Shown: piece by piece, positions 47,925 through 57,711 of the stretch
How positions within the stretch are numbered: the stretch's first letter is position 1
How the letters are laid out: each line of letters begins with the position of its first letter
DNA from: Hyperoplus lanceolatus
Lineage: Eukaryota > Chordata > Actinopteri > Uranoscopiformes > Ammodytidae
Direction: 5' to 3'
DNA: 64,000 nucleotides
Assembly (NCBI GenBank): GCA_026929865.2
Contig: CM049402.1
Location: 25,985,001 to 26,049,000, forward strand
Notes under the pieces: model-generated
The model's database searches: none
The model's input: the letters and a program-made list of their open reading frames with translations, nothing else
What the model was told of the DNA's origin: nothing
Position numbers and translations under genes: made by a program

Positions 47925-50360
47925 TCATCATCATCTTCAACCGCTTATCCGAAATCGGGTCGCGGGGGCAGCAGCTTGAGCAGGGAACCCCAAACTTGTC
48001 TTTCCCGGGCAACTTCAACCAGCTCTGACTGGGGGATCCCGAGGCGTTCCCAGGCCAGCGTGGAAATATAATCTCTCCACCTAGTCCTGGGTCTTCCCCG
48101 AGGCCTCCTCCCAGCTGGACGCTCCTGGAACACCTCCCTAGGGAGGCGCCCTGGGGGCATCCTTACCAGATGCCCGAACCACCTCAACTGGCTCCTTTCA
48201 ACGCAAAGGAGCTTTCAATCTGAGGTTCGACTATCGGCCGAACCCTCCTTTCCAGCACCTTGGAGTAGACTTTGCCGGGAAGGCTGAGAAGTGTGATACC
48301 CCGGTAGTTGGCACACACTCTCTGGTCCCCCTTTTTAAAAATAGGAACCACCACCCCGGTCTGCCACTCTTTCGGCACTGTACCCGACTTCCACGCAATG
48401 TTGAAGAGGCGTGTCATCCAAGACAGCCCCTCCACACCCATTGCTTTCAGCATTTCTGGACGGATCTCATCAACCCCCGGGGCTTTGCCACTGTGGAGTT
48501 GTTTGACTACCTCAGTGACTTCCACCAGGGAAATTGACGATGATCCCCCATCAGCCTCCAGCTCTGCCTCCAACATAGAGGGCGTGTTAGTCGGATTCAG
48601 GAGTTCCTCAAAGTGCTCTTTCCACCGACCGACTACCTCCTCAGTTGAGGTCAACAGCGTCCCATCCTTACTGTACACAGCTTGGATAGTTCCCCGCTTC
48701 CCCCCCCCTCCTGAGGTGCCGGACGGTCTTCCAGAAACACTTTGGTGCCGACCGAAAGTCCTTCTCCATGGTTTCTCCGAACTTCTCCCACACCCGCTGC
48801 TTTGCCTCTGACACGGCAGAAGCTGCAGCCCTTCGGGCCTGTCGGTACCTTGCAACTGCCTCAGGAGTCCCCCGAGATAACATATCCCGGAAACACTCCT
48901 TCTTCAGTCGGACGGCTTCCCTGACCACCGAGGTCCACCACGGCGTTCGAGGGTTACCGCCCCTTGAGGCACCTAAGACCTTGAGACCACAGCTGCCTGC
49001 CGCGGCTTCAGCAATGGAAGTTTTGAACATCGACCACTCGGGTTCAATGCCCCCAACCTCCACAGGGATGCTAGAAAAGCTCTGCAGGAGGTGCAAATTA
49101 AAGATCTCTTGAACAGGGGCCTCCGCTAGACGTTCCCAGTTCACCCGCACTACCCGTTTGGGCTTACCAGGTCTGTCCAGAGTCTTCCCCCACCCTTTGA
49201 CCCAACTCACAACCAGATGGTGATCAGTTGACAGCTCCGCCCCTCTCTTCACCCGAGTGTCCGGAACATGCGGCCTCAGATCAGATGATACGATCACAAA
49301 ATCGATCATCGACCTTCGGCCTAGGGCGCTCTGGTACCATGTACACTTATGAGCATCCTTATGTTCGAACATGGTGTTTGTTATAGACAAACCATGACCA
49401 GCACAGAAGTCTAACAACAAACGACCACTCGGGTTCAGATCAGGGAGGCCGTTCCTCCCAATCACGCCTTTCCAGGTGTCTCCATCATTGCCCACGTGCG
49501 CGTTAAAGTCTCCCAGCAGAACTATGGAGTCCCCTACCGGAGCCCCATGCAGGACTCCGTTCAGGGTCTCCAAGAAGGCCGAATACTCCGAACTGCTGTT
49601 TGGTGCATACGCACAAACAACAGTCAGAGTCTTCCCCCACAACCCGGAGGCGTAGGGAGGCGACCCTCTCGTCCACCGGGGTAAACTCCAACGTAGTAGC
49701 GCCCAGCCGGGGGCTCGTGAGTATCCCCACACCGGCCCGGCGCCTCACACCTTGGGCAACTCCAGAGAAGAATAGAGTCCAACCCCTGTCCAGAAGTACG
49801 GTTCCAGAGCCAAGACTGTGCGTGGAGGTAAGCCCCACCAGATCTAATTGGTAGCGCTCCACCTCCCGCACCAGTTCCGGCTCCTTCCCCACAGCGAGGT
49901 GACGTTCCACGTCCCCAAAGCCAGCCTCTGCCGCCCGGGTCTGGTCCGTCGTGGTCCCCGCCCTTCACTGCCACCCTGTATGCAGCGCACCCGACCCCAG
50001 CGGTTCCTCCGATGAGTGGTGGGCCCATCCGTTGTAGAGGAGTGTGTTGCCACGTAGCTTTTTCGGGCTGTGCCCGGCCGGGCCCCGTGGCAGACCCGGC
50101 CACCAGACGCTCGCAGGCGGGCCCCCTGTCTGGGCCTGGCTCCAGCCGGGGGCCCCGGGCTTCCTCCGGGCAGGGTCTCTCCTCCTCGTTTGTGTTGTTC
50201 CATGAGGTCTTTTTGAACCATTCTTAGTCGGGCCCCTCACCTGAGACCACTTTGCCTTGGGAGACCCTACCTGGAGCACTAGGCTCCGGACAACACAGCT
50301 CTCAGGTTCACAGGGGCACACAAACCTCTCCACCACGGTAAGGTGATGGTTCCCGGAGAG
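47925..50360 (-). mobile_element. RTE-type LINE, 5' end present, internally deleted
   Basis: GCTTAAAAATCCA lies on both sides (47912-47924 and 50361-50373), a 13-base target duplication. The minus-strand 5' end (GGGAACCATCACCTTACCGT) and the 3' end with an ATGATGATGATGG-type tail are both present, so the copy is end-to-end but only 2.4 kb because the central RT is missing. Many CpG sites and the long flanking duplication suggest a fairly recent insertion. Confidence 0.9.
47945..50221 (-). pseudogene. RTE LINE polyprotein: endonuclease kept, RT core deleted
   Basis: From the 5' side: LGTWNVTSLWG (endonuclease start) near 49910, a frameshift, then ELVREVERYQLDLVGLTSTH and [20 protein letters not shown] in the frame ending near 49503. 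The longest frame, 49732-48668, has [29 protein letters not shown] and STDHHLVV, the conserved residues of the APE-like endonuclease. RT entry follows in another frame (KAPGVDEIRPEMLK, GVVVPIFKKGDQRVCANYRG, TLLSLPGKVYSKVLERR) to about 48200. There the sequence jumps to the C terminus (RWFGHLVRMPPGRLP, GRPRTRWRDYISTLAWERLG) in the frame 48187-47945. The palm with the FADD box is missing. The element would cut target DNA and copy its RNA; this copy lacks polymerase activity. Confidence 0.9.
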
Positions 50361-50695
50361 GCTTAAAAATCCAATGTAAAGTTAAACAGTTACAGTTAAA
50401 CAATCCTTTTTTTAAGAATATTAGTTTGTCCCTTTTTGACCTAGTGTTCTGGAACTGAAAATCAGGCTGTCTGGTTCAGATGAGAGTTGGCAACAAAATA
50501 CCAGTTGAAACAACATTCAAGTTAAGTAATTAAGATGTTTATTGCTTTCAAGCAAGAGTCAAGGCACAATTATCAATAAGAAGCAAGAATGTCAGCAATT
50601 TTTCAAAAATATATAGTAAGCTGTACCTGTTGCTGTACCTGCTGCATGAAACACACAAACATTTGCAAGTCCACAACAGGCTTAACACACACCCA

Positions 50696-50698
<3 letters not shown>

Positions 50699-50760
<62 letters not shown>

Positions 50761-50802
50761 ATATATATATATTATATATATATTATATATATATATTATA
50801 TA

Positions 50803-50838
<36 letters not shown>
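50699..50838. repeat. (TA)n microsatellite with interspersed ATTA
   Basis: About 140 bases of TA repeat with periodic TATATTATATA interruptions, able to form hairpins. Confidence 0.97.
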
Positions 50839-50840
<2 letters not shown>

Positions 50841-51142
50841 CCATAACACCAGATAAAGAAAAACACCTTGTATTTACATTTTCATTCAGGGAACTCACTG
50901 ATTCATTCAAGTTGTTAAGAAGCGAAAGAGTCTGAAATGACCCACATGGAACTATAAAAAGCCATGGAAACCAGCAAGCAACACAATTTAAATTAAATAA
51001 CCTGATTATAAAATAATAATCATGGTGTTGACCTGATTCTTTTGAACGTGTTGTGCCAATAATAAAAGCTTTTTATTGTAACACTTTTTGTTCAAATCCT
51101 TTTTCTTACACATGGTCTCCAATTGGACATCATTTCATGATA
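50839..51142. other. Unassigned spacer
   Basis: Nothing recognisable in about 300 bases. Confidence 0.4.
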
Positions 51143-51150
51143 ACCAACGT

Positions 51151-53350
51151 CAGGGGCGTAGGAACGAGTTTAACATTGGGGGGGACACCAGCGAGCGCGC
51201 GCTGAGCGCGCGAGCGGGCATTTTTTGCCCTTGCAAGATCTCTGCGCCTGCTTTTTGGCACAGCTGGGGGGGGGGGGTTTCCATGATAGCACTACTACCA
51301 GAAGCTTTCCACATCAGTATAACAACCATCTGCCACCTTCCATGGAAAGCAAAAATATGACATTTTCAAATTTGCTGTGAAAATAATAAATAGATCAAAT
51401 ATACAGAATAATTTGCATAACACCTGTTGAATCCCTTCACAAAGACACCTCAGAACTTGATGAAATATCACCATATCTATGAATTGAAAATCCACTTATG
51501 CAGAAACACTGATATTAAGGAATTTTCCAGACAAAAGTAGTAAAATAACAAGAAAAAAAATCCAATGTAAAAAAACAAACAACAATCAGTATATATGATA
51601 TGCAATCACAGTGTTTCCCGCAGGATTTTTTTCAGCAGCGGTGGCGTGGTCCCTGAACGTCCTAGGGGGGTCCCTTCACATTTTAATGCATTGATCTAGT
51701 GCACTTTGAGAGGAGAATATGCACTAATTACTATTCAGATAGATTGGATTATTGGTGTTGCAACTTTGCCTTTTTTTGTCTTTACTTACAGATTTTGACA
51801 TTTTTGTATAGAAATTAATATTTAAACACAAAATGCCACAACACAGAAAATGATTTGCCTATTTTACCTGCCTGCAATCTTCTAATATTTAAAAGTGCAA
51901 AATGAGGGTATAATCCTCCTTCTGCTTCCTTAAAACTAGTGAGGAGAGGTTCAGTGTGTGTGCAGTGGAGAGAGAAATATAGGCCCTATACAGACAGACA
52001 GAGGGAGGAAGAGATAGCTTTATTTTATAATTTAGCTTTTTGATTTGCGAGAGTGATCATCGCTGACTTTAGACTGACTCCCGCTGTCTGCTCCGTGAGG
52101 CTCGAGCCCATCAGCTGAGCGAACAGCTGTCCGACAGATGAAAAAGATGAAAAACGAAACTGAAACTTAACTGGTGGAGCAGCCAAATATAAATGAATAC
52201 ATATTGTACAAAACTGTAACACAAGTAATGAGTTGTGGAATTTGCACCAGTAGCCTACAGTAGTCCACATTCTTCGCTCAGCCACTAACTGTTTCGTTAG
52301 TGAATGTTCCGCGATCTGTGTGTATGTCTCGAGCCCGGATACACAGAGCCCTGACGGAAAACTGACAGCGCGACTAAAGGGACTCTACAGTGAGCCGATC
52401 CCCTCCGTTAGTTTCTGTTTTCCGCCGAGTAAGTTACATTCACCTCCGACGCATGGACAGCGTTTATGTTTGGCATTGCCCCGTTTCTAAAATGAGCTAG
52501 GCATACGTACCAAAAAAAAAGGAAGAAAAAAAGTAGAATAATAATGAGGAGGAGGAGGATTTTAATAGCGGCGGAGAAAATATAGCAGCGGTGGCGCGCC
52601 GCTGCTGTGTGAACGTGGGGGAAACACTGAATCATACTTTGAATGTTACTGTGTGGGAGATTTAATTCTTGCAAGTTTAGTTTCCAAATGTTTCATGAAT
52701 AAAAACGTCACCCTTTTTTCTTTTCTTTTTTTTTAAATCGCACCTTGCATCGACCTGAAAACCCATATTTACAGTAGGCAGCCCGAGCCCATAGAGCAGA
52801 AGGCTTTTAGAGAGCGCATGCTGGGTAACGTTCAGAAGCAGTGAACCTCTGATTTGCCAGCAGCAGCAGCATGAGAGAGGCGGACTCAGCACTAGGTTTG
52901 TTACAGGCTTAAATTAGCGATACGATACACAGAGAGCTGTTTAAGTCGGTTTGGATGAAGTAGGAAGTGAATGAGCTTTTGCGCAGAGCATTTACTAACA
53001 GAAAGAACAGGTTAACGTGTGAAAAAAGTAACCGAGTAGCGTTCTACTGGTGTTGTGTGCCCTCAACGCAGCCTTCTAGGCAGCGCTGCGTTAAAACACT
53101 CCATTGGGCACTCCCGCCTGAATGCCTAAACTCCCAACCCTGCGCGCTACCTTAAAGGCTTGGTTCGGGGCAAGACAAACACATTTAGGAGGCCGGTGAC
53201 AAGAAGCTGTGTTGCGCTTTCAAAATAAAAGCATTTTCAAAATCAAATATTTTTCTCCTTGCGGTATCATTTTTGGGGGGGACAAATGCGCCTGTTTCCA
53301 ATATTGGAGGGGACACGTCCCCTCCGTCCCCCCCGGTTCCTACGCCCTTG
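51151..53350. mobile_element. hAT element carrying a second hAT-like element
   Basis: An exact 8-base duplication ACCAACGT flanks it (51143-51150 and 53351-53358). The ends are CAGGGGCGTAGGAAC and GTTCCTACGCCCTTG, inverted over 15 bases with one mismatch. Without the 1,021-base insert at 51609-52629 it is about 1.18 kb. Subterminal GGGGGGGAC and GGGGACACGTCCCC motifs lie near the ends. No transposase is encoded. An inverted, truncated relative lies at 55130-55610. Confidence 0.88.
51609..52629. mobile_element. Inner CAGTGTTTCCC-type hAT-like element
   Basis: The ends CAGTGTTTCCCGCAGG and GGGGGAAACACTG are inverted. AATCA lies on both sides (51604-51608 and 52630-52634). Comparison with the uninterrupted relative at 55.1-55.6 kb (TGTGCAATCGACTTTGATTG) confirms an insertion here. 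The 8-base duplication expected of hAT is not complete; three bases may have been lost. Fragments of the same family are at 28361-28700 and 40060-40382. Confidence 0.8.
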
Positions 53351-53715
53351 ACCAACGTACACACTGTTATACCTTATTTATTTAATCAAGGGACATAGGC
53401 AGTTTAATTAAAAAGAGATAGAACTTTATTGATCTGGGAACTTCATTAATATGCACGGTTGCTCCAAATAACAAATAACACCAACAACATAGTAGTCCTA
53501 CATAGAAAAAATACAGTTCAATATTATTTAATATTATTGCTTAAGAAACAGATTCCTTCCATTTAACTATTTACGAAAAATGCAATCAATAATTTATATA
53601 AAAATAAATGGTTACATATTGAACAGCAACAAAGTTGGAGTAGCCTATACCAACATACTTAATTATAATACACCAACATTGTTAACTGTCACATATATGT
53701 ACACCTATATGTCAC

Positions 53716-53716
<1 letters not shown>
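53351..53716. other. Unassigned spacer
   Basis: AT-rich sequence with nothing recognisable. Confidence 0.4.
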
Positions 53717-53792
<76 letters not shown>

Positions 53793-53793
53793 G
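53717..53793. repeat. (TA)n-(CA)n-(TA)n microsatellite
   Basis: TA repeat, then CACACA, then TA repeat; open frames through it are repeat translations. Confidence 0.95.
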
Positions 53794-53859
53794 GAATATG
53801 CATTGTCTAAAAAAAATAGTGTAACAAAGATGTCTAAATTCAGACATTATGCATTTTAT

Positions 53860-54110
53860 CTTACTGCACCCAAACCTCTAGAACTCCCTCCTCCCAAACA
53901 TCAGCATCTCAGACTCAATAAACTCATTCAAAAGTCAACTCAAAACTCACCTCTTTAAGAAAGCATAATGAAACCTGACTCCAATTCAAACCTATTTAAA
54001 TTGTTTCTGTAATTTGTTTTACTTTTCTACATGTATGATTCTCTATGATGTAAAGTGTCTTTGAATGACCTCCAAAAAAGCACCATATAAATTCTATCAA
54101 TTATTATTAT
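53860..54110 (+). mobile_element. L2-like LINE 3' end
   Basis: The final RT C-terminus is readable as NSLPPNISISDSINSFKSQL then KTHLFKKA, followed by a tail with TGTAAAGTGTCTTTGAATG, AGCACCATATAAATTCTAT and TTATTATTATTA, the usual L2-type ending. All upstream parts are missing. Confidence 0.8.
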
Positions 54111-54113
54111 TAA

Positions 54114-54771
54114 AGCCACTACGAGTAACATGGCACGTTGGCGTCCCCTTTGGACAAAAGCGGTAGTATTTTTACGACGCCCGCTGTCGCAAAGCGCGTG
54201 CCAGGCGCGTGAGTGCCTGAGAACTGAGAACTGAGAAGGGAGCAATATAGTGCATGTCCGTGTGTTGAAAGTGTGAGGACTCTTTTCGGCTCTGTGAGAG
54301 TGGTTTTGACACTGCATCAACTAATGCCAGTCACTGCCACACACACACCTGATTGCAATGAGTTGAGCAGTGTCACCTAACTACTCTCTCTCACACGGAG
54401 CTGAAAGATTACGTGTCCGACTCCTCACAGAAAGCGAATGAACGATAGACGGCAGTTAGTATGGATCACGATGAGGTAATGTGTTTATGTTGTTGTAAAT
54501 AATTACTATTTCAGATAATGGTTATCTGATGATGGAGAAGCAAAGCAAACTTTGTGTTAGTACCAACCGCTCATTCATTTAGGAGTAAACACTGCAGTCT
54601 AGTTTCGCTCTCGTGAAATTGTATACACGTTGCTTGGCAACGCCCTCGTCCCCCGTAGCCTATATCACTCTCCCTTTTAGCTTTTCTTCACTGCATTCTC
54701 TTTTTTTTTCTTTGATGGTTCAGCCCCGTTATCAGTCATTATGACGACAAATAACTGTCTCAAACAAGGCA
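54114..54771. mobile_element. Second copy of the TTAA element of 6331-7254 (right end missing)
   Basis: It begins AGCCACTACGAGTAACATGG immediately after TTAA in the ATT tail of the L2-like fragment and follows the first copy closely to about 54771. The first copy has a small extra segment (CTTTTTACTAGCG-like) absent here. After 54771 the sequences differ. Confidence 0.8.
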
Positions 54772-55130
54772 TCCCCCTTGGAAATAAAGATCGCAAAATC
54801 ATCCCCCTTCTGAAACGACCATCCCCCCTTCCCATCCCCTGTTATTTTATCAATGAATGTGGAAGTATTACCACTATTTCAACATTTAGTAACACTGGCA
54901 CTTAAACTGCCGGTACTCCACTATGCCCTCGATATCGGCGCTGGCCAAGGGCAGGGAAAATGTATTTCTATTTTTTTCAGGCAATTAAAAAATGTGTATA
55001 TAATATACTATTACCATTCCTAGTTTCTGATTGGGTGGGCACAGACTTCAAAATCACCCATCACCTGCTGTGGTCAACCGTCAATCACGTCTACAGAGTC
55101 TCTCTCCTTTGCAAAGGCAGTAAGTAGGCT
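54772..55130. other. Unassigned junction sequence
   Basis: Four ATCCCCC(C)TT-type motifs lie within 54770-54840; the rest is not recognised. Confidence 0.35.
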
Positions 55131-55610
55131 CGCAGCAACATTTTTCACGTGTTAACTTGTTCATTCGGTTAGTAAATGTGGTTCGCAAAAGCTCATTCAC
55201 TTCCTACTCTATCCAAACAAAGCGTATCGCTTATTTAAGCCTGTAAACAAGCCTAGTGCTGCTTCCGCCTCTCACAATGCTGCTGCTGGCACATTGGGGG
55301 GGTCACTGTCTCTCCCCCTCAGCAAGCGCTCCCCCAAAGCCTTATCTTCTATCGGCTCAGGCTACCTACTTTAAATATATTTTCAGGTTGATGCAAGTGG
55401 CGAATAAAAAAAATAACGTTTTTGATTTTATTCATGAAAAAATTGGAAAGAAAACATGCAAGCACAGCCCACACAGGAACAATCAAAGTCGATTGCACAT
55501 TGTGTTCTTTTTTTTTTTACATAAATAAGATTTTTCCCCCTTGCAATTTTACAAATTCTGTATGGATCATTCCTTAATATCAGTTTTTCTGACAGCACCA
55601 ATACAGCATT
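55130..55610 (-). mobile_element. Inverted fragment of the 51151-53350 hAT family, without the inner insert
   Basis: Its reverse complement follows the outer element on both sides of the inner insertion: CTGATATTAAGGAAT, then TGCAATCGACTTTGATTG, CTGTGTGGG, TTCATGAATAAAA, GCCAGCAGCAGC, AGCGATACG, AAGTGAATGAGCTTTTGCG. It therefore supplies the empty site. The terminal repeats are not present. Confidence 0.75.
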
Positions 55611-56260
55611 GATGTGTCTAAAAGCTCACATTACATTAACTGTGCCAAAAAGCAAGTGCAAATATCTTGCAAGGGCAAACAAATTCTGCTTGCGCACACT
55701 CGCATCTTTGGTATCTGTCCACCTATTAGGCCTATTTCCATCAGCCCACCACCTGAATGGAGCGGCTGTTCAATCCCTGCGTCTTGACTCTAAGATTCAG
55801 AATATTACAATGGTTTACTGATTTGCAAACTAATATGTGAATATGGGAGTATCTGTCCACAGTGCATCAAACAGTATCAGAGATTTTCTGAAAAGTGCAT
55901 AACCAACCGATTACTTTGCAAAGGCTTCCAAAGAACAGAGTGGTGTTTGTGGTGCATGAGTGACATAAGTGAGTGTATGTCTGTGCTGTAAAGTTCCAAC
56001 ACAGCGAAAGGGAAGCTTTAGAGGACATGAACAAACCAAAATATAGCATGCCAGTGGAGACAGCCAGTGCATAGAGAGAGCCCATTGCAGGAGCTTAAAT
56101 GCACTGGTCCAGGTGTGCTGAGTTACTCCAATTAGAGAACTGCAAATGAGAGGAACAGGTGGAGGAGACACACCTCCAATATGAAAACTGCAAAGACCCT
56201 AAGCCCTAATCATTTAAAATGATTTGGCTTAATCATTTTTTAAACATCAACATAAAAGAT
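55611..56260. other. Unassigned spacer
   Basis: No gene or repeat recognised. Confidence 0.4.
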
Positions 56261-56379
56261 CGTTGATGTTGAGTCTTGCTCGGTTGCCTCAACAAAACAT
56301 ATTCCCTTCACCCCGAGTCAATTCGCCCCTCCAACCACAGTATACGTTCACCAGCCAGCTTCTCATCCACAAACACCTG

Positions 56380-57380
56380 GCATCTGGACAAATAAAACTT
56401 AAATTATTAGATACTGCTAGACAGACACTAGAAGGATGTGAGGTCAAGGTAAATGGGATTGAAATTCAAAGGGTCAAGCAACACAAAGTCCTAGGGGTAA
56501 TAATTGACGATAAATTAAGCTGGAAACCACAGGTTAGCCATCTCAGGGGCAAAATAGCCAGGAGTATTTCTATACTTTGGAAAGCACAACATTGTTTCAA
56601 TCAAAAGGCCTTACTTGTATTATACTGGAGTTTAGTTTCCCCACATCTGCATTACTGTGCTGAAATATGGGGAAACACTTACAAAGGTACATTGCACCCG
56701 TTGGAGATTCTTCAAAAGAAAGCAATACGAATTATTTACCAAGCCAATTACAGGGCACACACACTAATAACTTTTTTATTGAAGGTAGAATTCTCAAATT
56801 ACGTGATGTGGTAAATTACCACACAGTACAAATTATTTACAAGGCTTCAAAAAAAAGCCTTCCTAACAGTTTACAAGTAATGTTTGAAGACAGAGAATTT
56901 TTGCATGATTTAAGAAGAAAAGATACATTCACTGAGAAAAATATACGGACCACACTTAAATCCTTTTCGATTTCTGTAAAGGGTATTAAGCTGTGGAATG
57001 GACTTGATGAAGTTGTCACAGGGAGTTGCAGTTTGCGCAATTTCAAAGCAAATTATGTTTAAAAAATTATTGAAAATTACAGACTAATAACCTGAGCACA
57101 ATGTCAATGTCACTTACATATCAATATTGTAAAGAATAATACAGGCCAGCAGTCATACTTGTTTTTGAATACTTTTGCAGAAGTGTTTTGACTACCAGTT
57201 AAGAAATGGAACAGGCCAAATACAAGGCCACTTCACACTTTATACACTTGGCATTGTCACAGAAAAACTGAACTGTGCTGAACTGATCTTAAAAGCTGAA
57301 GCAATTACATTAAAATTGACTGTGTATTGGACTGCAGATTCTTAAAAAAAAAAAAATGTATGGGTATGTGTATGTATGTG

Positions 57381-57421
<41 letters not shown>

Positions 57422-57424
57422 ATG

Positions 57425-57458
<34 letters not shown>

Positions 57459-57464
57459 TATATG

Positions 57465-57497
<33 letters not shown>

Positions 57498-57711
57498 AAA
57501 AAAAAATGTGTTTTTTGTTTTATTTTTATTTTCTGTAACAGTAACTGTGTATCTGAATCCGAATTTGATGAAAATGGGGGCGGGACCTGATAAGCCTTTG
57601 GCTTCTTCCGTCTCCCTTCGGACAACACAAAGCATGATGTATGAATATTTGCAAGAGAAAATTGTGTATTGTGTGGAATTGTCCGAAAAATAATGAATAA
57701 ATAAATAAAAG
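56380..57711 (+). mobile_element. LINE 3' fragment with RT C-terminus and tail
   Basis: Coding similarity runs 56390-57060: NGIEIQRVKQHKVLGVIIDD, KLSWKPQVSHLRGKIARS, YWSLVSPHLHYCAEIWGN and LQKKAIRIIYQANYRAHT, the RT thumb and post-RT region of non-LTR retrotransposons. A shift near 56757 within an ACACAC run moves the rest (NNFFIEGRILKLRDVVNYHT, GIKLWNGLDEV) to another frame, ending TTTAA at 57060. The untranslated part includes a TA microsatellite at 57383-57497, GGGGGCGGGACCTGATAAGC, and the end AATGAATAAATAAATAAAAG near 57711. This is a different LINE from those at 6, 48 and 54 kb. The catalytic YADD region is not included. Confidence 0.78.
57383..57497. repeat. (TA)n microsatellite
   Basis: TA repeat with GTATG interruptions inside the LINE untranslated region; open frames on both strands here are repeat translations. 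Confidence 0.95.

Noticed and set aside
48308..49112. Long plus-strand frames opposite the LINE
   Set aside because: Antisense shadows of the RTE polyprotein.
51607..51615. CACAGTG at the inner hAT boundary, identical to a recombination signal heptamer, with a 5-base duplication as in Transib
   Set aside because: The other end reads CACTGAA, not CACTGTG, no nonamer is seen, and terminal alignment starts at CAGTG.
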